29,658 nt of DNA from an uncultured Collinsella sp. (GCA_900541065.1 UQIE01000025.1:1-29658); one strand, 5' to 3'; positions 1 through 7,659 are shown, numbered from the stretch's first letter. The notes: generated by a model from the letters alone, not told the origin. Program-made: numbers and translations.

Positions 1-2
1 CG

Positions 3-368
3 CTGCTCGGCGAGGGGCCGGGCGAGACGAGGCTGTTCTACTGCGACCCCAGGCGGAGCGACCAGAAGGGCGCCTGCGAGCGCAACCACGTCGAGATAAG
101 GAAGCTGCTGCCCAAGGGCGCCGGCCTCAGGTTCGACCGGCTCTCCCCGGCCGACCTGGCGCTCGCGATGTCGCACGTGAACTCCGAGCCCCGCGGCGCG
201 CTCGGCTTCGCGACGCCCGCCCGCGCCTTCCGGGCGATGCTCGGGGACGACGCGGCGGCGCTGCTGGACGCCTACGGCGTGGGGGACGTGCCGCTCGGCG
301 AGCTCGACCTGACGCCGGGGCTGATAGGGCGGGCGCGCGCAGAGAGGGGCGATGCCCCGCTGTCCTAG
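3..368 (+). CDS. IS30-family transposase, C-terminal part (cut by window edge)
   Basis: The reading frame is open from the left edge of the window and ends at TAG 366-368, so about 121 residues are visible. The stretch YCDPRRSDQKGACERNHVE followed by RKLLPKG matches the end of the IS30 DDE integrase domain; the Glu in KGACERN would be the last catalytic acid. The later part (LAMSHVNSEPRGALGFATP) matches the usual IS30 segment on shared short 'NxxPRxxLGFxTP'. Codon use is much richer in G and C than in the genes to the right, which fits a mobile gene. The upstream part and the left end of the element lie outside the window, so whether the copy is intact cannot be judged. Confidence 0.85.
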   Translation: MLGEGPGETRLFYCDPRRSDQKGACERNHVEIRKLLPKGAGLRFDRLSPADLALAMSHVNSEPRGALGFATPARAFRAMLGDDAAALLDAYGVGDVPLGELDLTPGLIGRARAERGDAPLS

Positions 369-713
369 CCTGAAGGGAAAAAAGGAATAGGCGGACCGAC
401 CGTCCGGCTGAGTCTGGGAAGAGGTGCCGGACGGAGGGCGGAGCATGGCCACCGGACCCATCGAAACACATCTCCACCGTTCCTTCAACTGGGAAAATGC
501 CGCCCCCGGGGCCCGCGAGGGGCCTCGGGGGCGTTCGGCTAGCTGCGGGAACGGCCTGTCCGCCTAATGTGTTCGGCTGAGATCGGAAATCAACCCTTTA
601 AATGCACTAATATTGGAGACGTGATGTCTGCGGCGTCCATTTGACGCTTGACCTGCTGTTGAGTTGGTGGCCGACGTCCCGCTCATATGGGTCTCAAACA
701 GAATGGGGCATCC
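369..713. other. Gap between transposase and EIIB gene; no gene seen
   Basis: No credible coding frame is seen. A strong GC hairpin lies at 501-533 (listed separately). A 9-bp inverted pair, TAGGCGGAC at 388-396 and GTCCGCCTA at 558-566, could mark part of an insertion-sequence end, but no full terminal repeat or target duplication can be defined from this edge alone. A Shine-Dalgarno-like TTGGAGAC before an ATG at 624 leads only into a frame of a few codons, which may be what is left of a gene once upstream of the EIIB. Confidence 0.4.
501..533. terminator. GC-rich hairpin, possible terminator
   Basis: CGCCCCCG at 501-508 pairs with CGGGGGCG at 526-533, and the stem continues inward through one G-T pair to a five-base loop. 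There is no T run after it on either strand, so it may be a transposon-end structure and not a true rho-independent terminator. Confidence 0.35.
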
Positions 714-1208
714 ATGGCTCAACCCAAGATCCTTCTCACGCGTATCGATGACCGTTTCATTTACGGGCAAGACGTTGAGCTGTGGAACGAGGCCGTGGGC
801 TCCAACCTTGTCCTAATCGTCAACGATGAGATCGCGGCGGATTCGCGCCAATGGGCACCAATGAGGGTGGCGGCGCCAGAAGGCGTCTGGACAAGGTTTT
901 TCTCGGTGCAAAGGACTATTGACATCATTCATGTCGCAACACCGCGTCAATGGATTCTGATCATGGTGGCCTCACCCGCCGATGCGCTCGCGCTGGTTAA
1001 GGGTGGTGTGCCGATCACTAAGATCAGTATTGGCCATATGCAGGCAGGGGAGGGCAAGCACCCCATAACGCCCGCAGTCGCCGTAGACGGCGAAGATGTC
1101 GCCGCCTTCAAAGAGCTGCAAAAGCTCGGCATAGAACTAGAAATCCGCTATCTCCCCAGCTCGAATCCCGACCCCATCCAACTAGTCATTGGGGACGTTC
1201 TTAAATGA
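714..1208 (+). CDS. Orphan PTS EIIB, mannose/fructose/sorbose family, active-site His missing
   Basis: 164 residues from ATG 714; an in-frame ATG at 687 would add nine residues that the family lacks, and the family normally begins a few residues before the RIDDR motif. EIIB proteins of this family carry a phosphoryl group on the His of the motif RIDDRLIHGQV. Here the motif reads RIDDRFIYGQD, so Tyr17 stands in the His position. The rest of the fold is recognisable: a hydrophobic strand LVLIVNDEIAAD, the MRVAAPEGV segment and a GG...ISIGHM segment. No EIIA, EIIC or EIID partner is nearby. The last codons (from about LVIGDVLK) and the stop lie inside a dispersed palindromic repeat that starts at 1181. 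It is probably a decaying remnant left between mobile DNA and the repeat; a non-catalytic role is possible but unsupported. Confidence 0.75.
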   Translation: MAQPKILLTRIDDRFIYGQDVELWNEAVGSNLVLIVNDEIAADSRQWAPMRVAAPEGVWTRFFSVQRTIDIIHVATPRQWILIMVASPADALALVKGGVPITKISIGHMQAGEGKHPITPAVAVDGEDVAAFKELQKLGIELEIRYLPSSNPDPIQLVIGDVLK

Positions 1209-1339
1209 CTAGTCAAACGGGACACCCTTGGCACTTGGGGACGTTCCTTTTGTGCCGGCCTTTTAGGAACGTCCCCAAGTGCCGGCAGATTGGGACAGTC
1301 CTTCTCGTCTGACGTTAAAGACTGTCCCCAATGACTAGG
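1181..1339. repeat. Block of palindromic intergenic repeats
   Basis: Three nested structures lie end to end. First, ACTAGTCATT at 1181-1190 is complementary to AATGACTAGT at 1204-1213, and 1183-1214 matches 25099-25130 at 30 of 32 positions. Second, a perfect 19-bp inverted repeat has arms at 1230-1248 and 1265-1283, with core GGCACTTGGGGACGTTCCT. Third, TTGGGACAGTC near 1290 faces GACTGTCCCCAA near 1320; the reverse complement of 1319-1338 (CTAGTCATTGGGGACAGTCT) is found exactly at 25126-25145. The shared GGGGACGTTC/GGGGACAGTC cores point to one dispersed REP-like family. Confidence 0.75.
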
Positions 1340-1342
1340 TAG

Positions 1343-1374
1343 AAAAACGCCCGTCGGCGGTGTGCCGGCGGGCG
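1343..1374 (-). terminator. Rho-independent terminator of galM
   Basis: On the minus strand the arm at 1364-1374 pairs with 1348-1358 (11 bp, one G-T pair) and is followed by five T residues (A run at 1343-1347 on the plus strand). It lies about 30 bases after the galM stop. Confidence 0.8.
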
Positions 1375-1402
1375 CTGCTGTGCGATAGGTTGTGCCGTGG
1401 GC

Positions 1403-2455
1403 TTAGTGCCTCATAAAGTGGTATTCGATCACATTGCTGTAGGGGTGGCCCGGGCCTACAATGCCCTGCGGGAACAGCGGCTGGTGCGGCGTGTCGGGGT
1501 ACATCTCTGCCTCGAGGGCAAAGCCGGCGCCCCAGCCATAGTTGGCATCGTCCTTGGCGTGCTCGTCGCCCAGCCAGTTGCCGGTGTAGAGCTGCACACC
1601 CGGGGCGGTGGTGTAGTAGTCCAGCTCGCGGCCGGTCCACATCTCCTCGACGTGCATCGCGCGGCGCAGGTTGCGACCGTACTGATAGCCATCGATACAC
1701 AAGCAGTGGTCGTAGCCGCGTGCCTGCTTAATCTGCGGATCGTCGGCCTCCATGCCAGGCGCGACGGGGCGCAGCTCACGGAAGTCAAACGGCGTGCCCT
1801 CGACCGGAGCAATCTCGCCGGTGGGGATGTTCTGCTCGTTGATGGGCAGGTAGTGGGCAGCGTTAGCAACAAAGAAGTGCTCACAGTCCATGCCGGCGTT
1901 ATGACCGGCAAGGTTAAAGTAGGTGTGGTTGGTCATGGACACGTACGTAGCGCGGTCGCTCTCGCAGCCATATTCGATACGGAAGCAGCCGGTGCGCGTC
2001 ACAGTAAACACGGCCGTAAAGGTGCGGTTGCCGGGAAGGCCCAACTCGCCATCCTCAAGCGAGGTGGTCATGCGCACGGCATTGTGGACCTCGTCGAGCT
2101 CAACGTCCCACACGCGCTTGTGCAGGCCGTGCTCAAGATCGCTGTGCAGGTTGTTGACACCTTCGTTGGCGGGCATATGCCAGTCCGTGCCGGCGATGGT
2201 GATCGTGGCACCTGCAGTGCGGTTGGCCACAGGTCCGATGGTCGCGCCAAAGCAGGCGGGGTTGTCAAAGTAATCCTCGAGCTTATCGAAGCCCAGCACC
2301 ACATCGCGCACGTTGCCGGGGATGTCGGGCACGTCGATGCCCAACACGGTGGCACCATAGTCCATAATGCGAACGCAGATCTCGGGCCCGTTGAGGGTGT
2401 AACGATGAACGGGGGTACCGCACGGCGCGGTGCCGAAAAGCTCGGAAGTGATCAT
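1403..2455 (-). CDS. galM: Aldose 1-epimerase (galactose mutarotase)
   Basis: 350 residues starting at ATG 2455, preceded by TTAGGAACCAA, whose AGGA is well spaced; an upstream in-frame ATG at 2515 would add 20 residues with no family match. It interconverts the alpha and beta anomers of galactose and glucose in the cytoplasm. Family landmarks are seen in order: GATIGPVANR (substrate-binding Arg), NNLHSD, TNHTYFNLAGH (the catalytic His region), RGYDHCLCID (conserved Asp) and FALEAEMYPDTPHQ, whose Glu corresponds to the catalytic base. Length fits the family. It is transcribed away from the lacR-type repressor gene, shares a 205-bp intergenic region with it and ends in its own terminator. In this island it probably supplies the right anomer of galactose or lactose. 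A long open frame on the other strand is a shadow. Confidence 0.93.
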   Translation of the reverse strand: MITSELFGTAPCGTPVHRYTLNGPEICVRIMDYGATVLGIDVPDIPGNVRDVVLGFDKLEDYFDNPACFGATIGPVANRTAGATITIAGTDWHMPANEGVNNLHSDLEHGLHKRVWDVELDEVHNAVRMTTSLEDGELGLPGNRTFTAVFTVTRTGCFRIEYGCESDRATYVSMTNHTYFNLAGHNAGMDCEHFFVANAAHYLPINEQNIPTGEIAPVEGTPFDFRELRPVAPGMEADDPQIKQARGYDHCLCIDGYQYGRNLRRAMHVEEMWTGRELDYYTTAPGVQLYTGNWLGDEHAKDDANYGWGAGFALEAEMYPDTPHQPLFPQGIVGPGHPYSNVIEYHFMRH

Positions 2456-2602
2456 TTGGTTCCTAACATCGAGGTATTTCCGACAAACTGTAGCGCGAAC
2501 AGGCGAGATTATCACTACACCCCACTAAAGCAGGGGGTATTTTTCTCAAAAAAGTGATGATTGAGCTGTACGGGCGTTCATTTTTGACACGCACGGGTCT
2601 GA

Positions 2603-2628
2603 TACAATTTGTTCGTTACTGTTTGAAT
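2603..2628 (+). promoter_or_regulatory. lacR promoter -10 and LacR-type box
   Basis: TACAAT at 2603-2608 is a good -10; the clear TTGACA at 2584-2589 is only 13 bp upstream, too close for a normal pair. Directly after the -10, at 2610-2628, lies TGTTCG-TTAC-TGTTTGAAT, matching boxes before lacF and lacA. A box at the transcription start fits autorepression. The divergent galM side has GATAAT on the minus strand near 2510 as a weak -10 candidate. Confidence 0.5.
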
Positions 2629-2660
2629 GATATGCACGCATAGAACAGCGAGGACTCATC

Positions 2661-3425
2661 GTGATTAAGGCAGAGCGACAGGATAAGGTTCGTCGGCTGC
2701 TCGAGGAGCAGGGCACGGTCTCGGTCAAGGAGATCTCGGATGTGCTGGGCGTATCTGACATGACAATCCGCCGCGACCTTGAGGAGCTTGCGAGCCTTGG
2801 CGAGATCGAGCGCGTTCACGGCGGAGCCCGCAGTGCGCAGAATCGTCCCCACGCTATGTTGCGCCATGAGTATTCGCACAGCGAAAAGCGTACAAAGCAT
2901 GCCGAGGAAAAGCTGCAGATCGCACGCCGTGCTGTGGAGCTTATCGAGGAAGGCTCGACCATCTTTTTGGGTACGGGCACCACGGCTGAACAGATGGCCT
3001 CGATGCTGCCGGCGTTTCGCCTGCGTATCGTGACCAATTCGCTTTCGGTGTTTAACCTGCTCGAGGCACGCGAGGACTGCGAGCTGTGTCTCGTGGGCGG
3101 CGTGTACCGCCGCCGCACTGCCGCCTTTGTGGGCCCCACGGCCGAGGACACCTTGCGTGCGCTGGGTATCGATGCAGCGTTTATCGGCGCCAACGGCATT
3201 CTGGATGGCGACGTGTCTACGTCCAATATGGATGAGGGCCGTATCCAGCAGCTCGCCTTTAGCAAGGCCGACTCGCGCTATCTGATCGCCGACTCCAGCA
3301 AGATCGGCAAGCGCGACTTCTACACCTTCTGCCGCCTGGACAGTTTGGACGCCGTGGTGTGCGAGCCGGATATTGCAAATGAGGATCGCGCCGCCATCGA
3401 GGAACACGCGCAGGTCATCTGCTAG
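2661..3425 (+). CDS. lacR: DeoR-family transcriptional repressor, LacR-like
   Basis: 254 residues from a GTG start at 2661, with GAGGA at 2650-2654. The N-terminal winged helix is typical of DeoR: ERQDKVRRLLEEQGTVSVKEISDVLGVSDMTIRRDLEEL (residues about 4-43), followed by the GxIERVHGGA wing. The C-terminal part is the sugar-phosphate sensing, ISOCOT-like domain with FLGTGTTAEQMA, VTNSLSVF, LVGGVYRRRTAAFVGP and DSSKIG. Proteins of this type in lactose PTS operons (LacR) release DNA when they bind tagatose 6-phosphate. Placement next to galM and the shared box before lacF and lacA support that role, but the effector is inferred. A related, broken copy lies at 7784-8062. Confidence 0.85.
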   Translation: MIKAERQDKVRRLLEEQGTVSVKEISDVLGVSDMTIRRDLEELASLGEIERVHGGARSAQNRPHAMLRHEYSHSEKRTKHAEEKLQIARRAVELIEEGSTIFLGTGTTAEQMASMLPAFRLRIVTNSLSVFNLLEAREDCELCLVGGVYRRRTAAFVGPTAEDTLRALGIDAAFIGANGILDGDVSTSNMDEGRIQQLAFSKADSRYLIADSSKIGKRDFYTFCRLDSLDAVVCEPDIANEDRAAIEEHAQVIC

Positions 3426-3481
3426 CTAACGCTATGGGATTGCCAACAGGCGATGCGGGAGGACTTTTACCTCCTGTCATT

Positions 3482-3535
3482 GTGGAAACCAGCGCGTCAG
3501 CGCTACGCGATATGACGCGCAAATGAGGATTCCAC
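3482..3535 (+). terminator. Two-tier hairpin after lacR
   Basis: GTGGAA at 3482-3487 pairs with TTCCAC at 3530-3535, enclosing GCGCGTCA at 3492-3499 paired with TGACGCGC at 3513-3520. No T run follows, so termination is uncertain. Thirteen bases around TGACGCGCAAAT recur at 8109-8121 after the broken lacR copy. Confidence 0.35.
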
Positions 3536-3545
3536 TATCAAATCG

Positions 3546-3841
3546 TCTCAGCCTGTAACAGGTAGGGGTGAAACCACCAACCAGATGTTGCAGATTGAGA
3601 TTTTTGACCCGGCCTATTCCGTTTGTCTCGATCTGTAACAGCTGGGACCGAATAATTCAGCTAGTTGTTACAGATTTAGATTGGGGACATTGGCCTGTGC
3701 ATTCATCTCAACCTGTAACATCTAGACGTCCAAAACCGGTCTTAGTGTTACAGATTGAGACAATTCGGCGGGGTCTACCTTGTTTGTCTCGATCTGTAAC
3801 GGTTAGGACTTAAAAACTCGGCTACGTGTTACAGATCGAGA
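3546..3841. repeat. 55-nt hairpin repeat cluster 1 (four units)
   Basis: Units lie at 3546-3600, 3626-3680, 3706-3760 and 3787-3841. Each is exactly 55 nt: a 15-nt arm near TCTCGATCTGTAACA, a 25-nt centre and the complementary arm TGTTACAGATCGAGA. The period is 80-81 bp. The 25-26-nt spacers resemble each other (many end in GTTTG). The cluster fills the space between the converging lacR and gntR genes; nothing else is seen between 3426 and 3857 apart from the hairpin at 3482-3535. Confidence 0.9.
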
Positions 3842-3857
3842 CAAAAGAAAAAGAACA

Positions 3858-4577
3858 TTAGGACTTGAAAATAAAGTTTTGATAAGGGACCCGCCCAGTT
3901 AAGACGGTGCGGCAGACAATTGAGATTAGTTTGCCTCCGGAGTCGTAAGCATAATGAGTCAGTTCGATGACCGGAAGTTTTGCAACACCATAATTACTGG
4001 CTTCGGAATCGCTAAGCTGACGTGCTCTATAGCTTTCCCTAACAGATTGGATAGACTTGGACAAGTCGTCCATGATTCTGCTAAATGCCTGAAAATCTAA
4101 CTGGTTATTCGGAACGCGCGACTTTGAAATGAAGAACGTATCAGCGCCTATGAAGCTGCCTTCAAGTTCGTAGGTCAATTCAAGACGCTGAATTTCATCG
4201 CGACTCTGACATCCAAATTGTTGGAGCATCATTACGGAAATTGGACGACCTGATGTGAGGCCGCCGAAATGTTTGGTGATGGCATCCGGATCAACGCCAT
4301 CGCAGTGGCTTGCAAAGTCAAAGTCTAAAAGTGAATTGAGCTCGCTAACGCGTTTCGGTGCAACAAACGATCCCTTACCTTGGATTCGATAGATACTTCC
4401 ACGACGCTCCAGCTCACTCATGGCAAGTCGGACGGTTGTTCTGCTTACGGCGTATTCGTCGCAGAGTTCCATTTCTGTTGGAAGTTTATCGTCTGCTTGA
4501 TATTCATCGACGATCTGCTTGAGCAGCGCGTCGGTGAGCTGTAAATAGAGTGGCCGTTTTTCGTGTGTATCGAGCAT
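3858..4577 (-). CDS. GntR-family transcriptional regulator with UTRA domain
   Basis: 239 residues from ATG 4577, which has CTGAGGCTCTA before it; an in-frame ATG at 4595 would add six residues but has a poorer ribosome site. The N-terminal GntR winged helix is clear: KRPLYLQLTDALLKQI, then LPTEMELCDEYAVSRTTVR, and the wing IYRIQGKGSFVA (about residues 65-76). The remaining 150 residues fit a UTRA ligand-binding domain of the HutC/FarR type, ending in the typical pattern ELTHYAYDSGGKLISIVCRTV. Ligands of such domains next to PTS genes are usually sugar phosphates. The gene follows the barrel-like gene on the same strand (72-bp gap) and is divergent from the module A EIICB, so it most likely controls both. 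Codon use is more AT-rich than in modules B-D. Confidence 0.85.
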   Translation of the reverse strand: MLDTHEKRPLYLQLTDALLKQIVDEYQADDKLPTEMELCDEYAVSRTTVRLAMSELERRGSIYRIQGKGSFVAPKRVSELNSLLDFDFASHCDGVDPDAITKHFGGLTSGRPISVMMLQQFGCQSRDEIQRLELTYELEGSFIGADTFFISKSRVPNNQLDFQAFSRIMDDLSKSIQSVRESYRARQLSDSEASNYGVAKLPVIELTHYAYDSGGKLISIVCRTVLTGRVPYQNFIFKS

Positions 4578-4649
4578 TAGAGCCTCAGTTTGCATGTTGG
4601 TTATACCTGATGGTTGCCTCAGTCGGGATGTAACGTGGGCAAGGTAACC

Positions 4650-5570
4650 TTAACGTATCACAGAGCGGCTCAGCATGACGATCTGATGCCTGTATCCACG
4701 AAGGGCTTGTCCGAGCGTGAAGATATTCTGGGGCAGGCAAATACCGTTCATGGAGTCCCCGATATGTTGGAGGTCAGCGCCGGCTGCTTTTGCTGCAAGG
4801 CCTATTTTCTTAATGGTCTCGCTGTCGCAGGAGTCTTGACTCGTCCCGTTCGCCGCCATGACGAGAACCTTCTCTTCAATTGACTTGCCTACGTTGTGGG
4901 ATCGTACAAAGTCTACGATGGCGCGCAGGTCTGCTTCTTGGAAGCAAGGGACGGTGTAGGGGGCTGGTACGAGAAGGATATCGACGCCGAGGTCAACAAA
5001 CTTGCGCGCAATTTCGAGCGTCATGACAGGTTCCGCAACGCCTGCTCCATGCATTTTTCCGGCTATGATCAGGCCATTGAAATGCTCTTTGGAGAGTTTG
5101 ATCGAATGGGCGATTGCATCGTTGGAGACGCCAGTTCCAGGGTTGCCTGTGAGGCAAATAAAATCAAATCCGAGTTCGTTTGCCTTTTCTAAGGTCTTGG
5201 GAGAGACGCGACGACCCATGGGGATTTCCGTACGGGATTCAGACATCTCTGCCTCGTTATCAACTGGCTCCAGATTGACGCCAATGGGCCTTCCGCATGC
5301 TCGCTTCACCCAAGTGACCGGGTTTTCATTGAGATCATCTGGAATACCGGCAATAACTGGATCGAACACATCGAGCGCGTTAAACAGAAGCAGGTCGGCA
5401 CCTGCGGCACGTTCGATTTCTGCATTAGTAACGCCGCCGAGAAATTGGGAAGAGGGTACGTTTTCCGCCATGATGGTACGTCCCTCGGAAGCCAGAATTG
5501 CCTGCTTTAGATCCATGGGTGACGTGGCGGCAAAATCGGATGCGGACATGTTCAGTAATCGTTTGGGCAT
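4650..5570 (-). CDS. TIM-barrel-like protein of unknown function, PTS-associated
   Basis: 306 residues from ATG 5570, with AAAGGAAG well placed before it. I recognise it as a conserved family seen next to PTS and GntR genes and annotated variously as PEP-phosphonomutase-like or as an uncharacterised domain family (DUF7916, from memory); the biochemical role is not known. Visible landmarks are SEGRTIMAENV (residues about 28-38), TNAEIERAAGADLLLFNALDVFDP, GVNLEPV, ICLTGNPGTGVSN, IIAGKMHGAGV, DILLVPAPYTVPC and AANGTSQDSCD. Repeated beta-strand plus Gly motifs at regular intervals fit an eight-fold barrel. There is no signal peptide. It precedes gntR in one transcription unit and is divergent from EIICB A, so it probably acts on the product of that transporter. 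Confidence 0.6.
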   Translation of the reverse strand: MPKRLLNMSASDFAATSPMDLKQAILASEGRTIMAENVPSSQFLGGVTNAEIERAAGADLLLFNALDVFDPVIAGIPDDLNENPVTWVKRACGRPIGVNLEPVDNEAEMSESRTEIPMGRRVSPKTLEKANELGFDFICLTGNPGTGVSNDAIAHSIKLSKEHFNGLIIAGKMHGAGVAEPVMTLEIARKFVDLGVDILLVPAPYTVPCFQEADLRAIVDFVRSHNVGKSIEEKVLVMAANGTSQDSCDSETIKKIGLAAKAAGADLQHIGDSMNGICLPQNIFTLGQALRGYRHQIVMLSRSVIR

Positions 5571-5926
5571 TGTTACTTCCTTTGACTAGAACGACAGGCT
5601 TGTGACATTGTCTCTAATATTGTTACAACAATATATTCAATATGTTATATCCAATCGGTGAACGGTTGCAAGCTTATTGTACTGCTCGGAAAAAATAGCC
5701 TTTAGCTGGGAAAACCTTATATTAATCAACTACCGTTCACCGAATAAGTATTTGAATTCTTGACATATCGACAAAGCGGAAAAAGAATTGGTTATGACAA
5801 ATCGTGCAAATGATATTACATTTCGCACAAGAACGTATTCACTTACATAAGTGGATACAAACGGGGACGACGACGGTTGAGTCCGGATAAATCGTTACGT
5901 GCCCGGGAATCATGAAAGGATGTGTT
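5571..5926. promoter_or_regulatory. Divergent control region of module A with several palindromes
   Basis: The gap holds: an 8-bp palindrome ATATTGTT-AC-AACAATAT at 5617-5634, a good GntR operator candidate near the minus-strand start; CGGTGAACGGT at 5656-5666 and its inverted copy at 5732-5742; a promoter candidate TTGACA at 5760-5765 with AAGAAT at 5783-5788 (17-bp spacer); a broken palindrome around TGCAAATG...CATTTCGCA near 5806-5827; and a 10-bp palindrome at 5835-5858 with arms GTATTCACTT and AAGTGGATAC (one mismatch). No gene is seen. The palindrome at 5835-5858 lies downstream of the promoter, where it could act as a second operator or an RNA hairpin. Confidence 0.55.
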
Positions 5927-7621
5927 ATGGACGCTATCGTCAAATTCCTTGAAAAACACCAGCCCCTCTTCGACAAAATCTCGAGGAACATTTATCTGGT
6001 GGCGATCAAGGATGGCTTTCTCTCGAATATGCCAATTGTGCTGTTCTCGAGCCTGTTCCTTCTTCTTTCGACGCTCCCTGCCTATGTAGGCATCACGCTT
6101 CCGTCTGAGGTGCTGGATTTCTTCAATAAAATCTATGCATATACCATGGGGCTTCTTGGCATTATGGTGGCCGGCACCACGGCGAGCTCACTTGCCATGT
6201 CGATGAACCGTCGCATGCCTTCGGGCAAATCTCTCAACCCCACCTCGTGCATGGTTTGTGCCATGTGCGGCATGCTCTTGCTATCGGTGACGAACGATGT
6301 TGTCTCGATTGGCGGAGCAGATACATCTGTTTTTGAAACCGGCTATATGGGAACCAAGGGTTTTCTCGCTGCGTTCGTAGCCGCATTCTTGACCGTTAAT
6401 ATCTATAAGGTGTGCATTAGCCATAATGTGACGATCAAGCTCCCCAAAGAGGTCCCTGGCTCTATTGCGCAGAGTTTTCGCGATATCTTTGCATTTGGGT
6501 TTTCGATCCTTGCATGCGCTTTTATCGATCTCGCGAGCCGCAAGCTGCTTGCTGTGCCGTTCGCCAATTTGGTATCCGCTCTCATCTCGCCGCTGTTCTC
6601 CGCGGTCGACACCTATCCTGGCATGGCGCTTATCGAAGGCGCGGTCGCACTTTTCCAATTTATGGGTATCCACGGTGCTTCGGTTGTCATGAGTCCGATC
6701 AATGCTGCGCTCTACGGCAATACCGTTACCAATCTTGAGGTTTTCCAAGCAGGTGGACACCCGTCAATTGCTCTCACGCAGGACTTTACAAGCTTCATCG
6801 GCGGTCTGGGCGGTTCTGGCTGCACGTTCATCGTTCCTATTATCCTGATCATGTTTATGCGCTCCAAGCAGCTTAAAGCCATGGGCAAGGCATCGATTAT
6901 CCCGGTGATTTTTGGAGTTAACGAGCCCGTTATCTTCGGTATGCCGATTGTTCTCAATCCCTATATGTTCGTGCCCTTCCTAGTGGCTCCTATGGTCAAC
7001 GCCATTATCGGTAAATTTTTCATTGACGTCATTGGAATGAACGCCCCCATGTATACCATGCCGTGGGCGCTTCCCGGCCCAATCGGTGCATTCCTCACCA
7101 CGGGTCTCGATCTGCGTTCTCTCGTATTGATGGCAGTGCTGTTGGTCGTTGACTTTGTGATTTACTATCCGTTCTGCAAGGCGTATGACCATCAGCTTTG
7201 TTTGGAAGAGTCTGCAAAGGAGACTGCAGGAACCTCGGATGCAGATGCTATTGCCGCACAGGAAAATGTCGCAAAAGCTCTCGAGGCGGTAAAGGACAAG
7301 GCGGAGCAGATCCGCGTGCTTGTGCTTTGCCAGGGTGCCGGCACTTCGACTCTCTTGGCAAATGCTCTTCGCGAAGGTGCCGCTGCTAAGGGTATCGATC
7401 TGGTTTCTCAGTCCGGTGCGTACGGAAGCCACTATGAGACGATGGATCAGTACAACGTGATTGTTCTGGCACCCCAGGCACGCATGTACTATGACGCTAT
7501 GAAGGCCGATACCGATCGCCTTGGAATTAAACTGCTCACCACAAGGGGCAAGGAGTATATCGACCTTACCAACGATCCCGAAGGTGCAATTGACTGGATC
7601 GTTCAGGAGCTGGCCAAATAG
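5927..7621 (+). CDS. PTS EIICB fusion, lactose/cellobiose family (module A)
   Basis: 564 residues from ATG 5927 with AAAGGAT before it; the paralogues begin at the same MDAIVKFLEKHQP, so the in-frame ATG at 5912 is rejected. The EIIC part (about residues 1-425) is a multi-pass membrane transporter with the family motifs KLPKEVPGSIAQSF, FMGIHGASVV, GGSGCTFIVPI and GVNEPVIFG. A short charged linker leads to EIIB (about 460-564), whose CQGAGTSTLL carries the phospho-accepting Cys468. It imports and phosphorylates a sugar at the membrane and needs an EIIA, which is absent here. Unlike modules B-D it has no GH1 partner; its neighbours are the barrel protein and gntR. The substrate is therefore open: lactose-type or another disaccharide. 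Confidence 0.88.
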   Translation: MDAIVKFLEKHQPLFDKISRNIYLVAIKDGFLSNMPIVLFSSLFLLLSTLPAYVGITLPSEVLDFFNKIYAYTMGLLGIMVAGTTASSLAMSMNRRMPSGKSLNPTSCMVCAMCGMLLLSVTNDVVSIGGADTSVFETGYMGTKGFLAAFVAAFLTVNIYKVCISHNVTIKLPKEVPGSIAQSFRDIFAFGFSILACAFIDLASRKLLAVPFANLVSALISPLFSAVDTYPGMALIEGAVALFQFMGIHGASVVMSPINAALYGNTVTNLEVFQAGGHPSIALTQDFTSFIGGLGGSGCTFIVPIILIMFMRSKQLKAMGKASIIPVIFGVNEPVIFGMPIVLNPYMFVPFLVAPMVNAIIGKFFIDVIGMNAPMYTMPWALPGPIGAFLTTGLDLRSLVLMAVLLVVDFVIYYPFCKAYDHQLCLEESAKETAGTSDADAIAAQENVAKALEAVKDKAEQIRVLVLCQGAGTSTLLANALREGAAAKGIDLVSQSGAYGSHYETMDQYNVIVLAPQARMYYDAMKADTDRLGIKLLTTRGKEYIDLTNDPEGAIDWIVQELAK

Positions 7622-7659
7622 TGGATGCACTCCGTCGTTGATTCGTCGGTGTATAGTAC

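Noticed and set aside
388..566. TAGGCGGAC / GTCCGCCTA pair as terminal inverted repeats of the IS30 element
   Set aside because: Both copies lie on the same side of the transposase gene, are only 9 bp and have no visible target duplication, so they cannot be the two ends of the element.
1397..2557. Open frame of 386 residues on the plus strand opposite galM
   Set aside because: Low-complexity His/Val/Gly-rich product without family signs, fully covered by galM on the other strand.
2584..2608. TTGACA and TACAAT as one lacR promoter
   Set aside because: The spacer is only 13 bp; I kept the -10 and its downstream box but not this -35.
3546..3841. Regular 80-bp repeats that could be taken for a CRISPR array
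   Set aside because: The repeat units are long palindromes, their spacers resemble one another, unit number is two to four, the same units recur at module borders and there are no cas genes.
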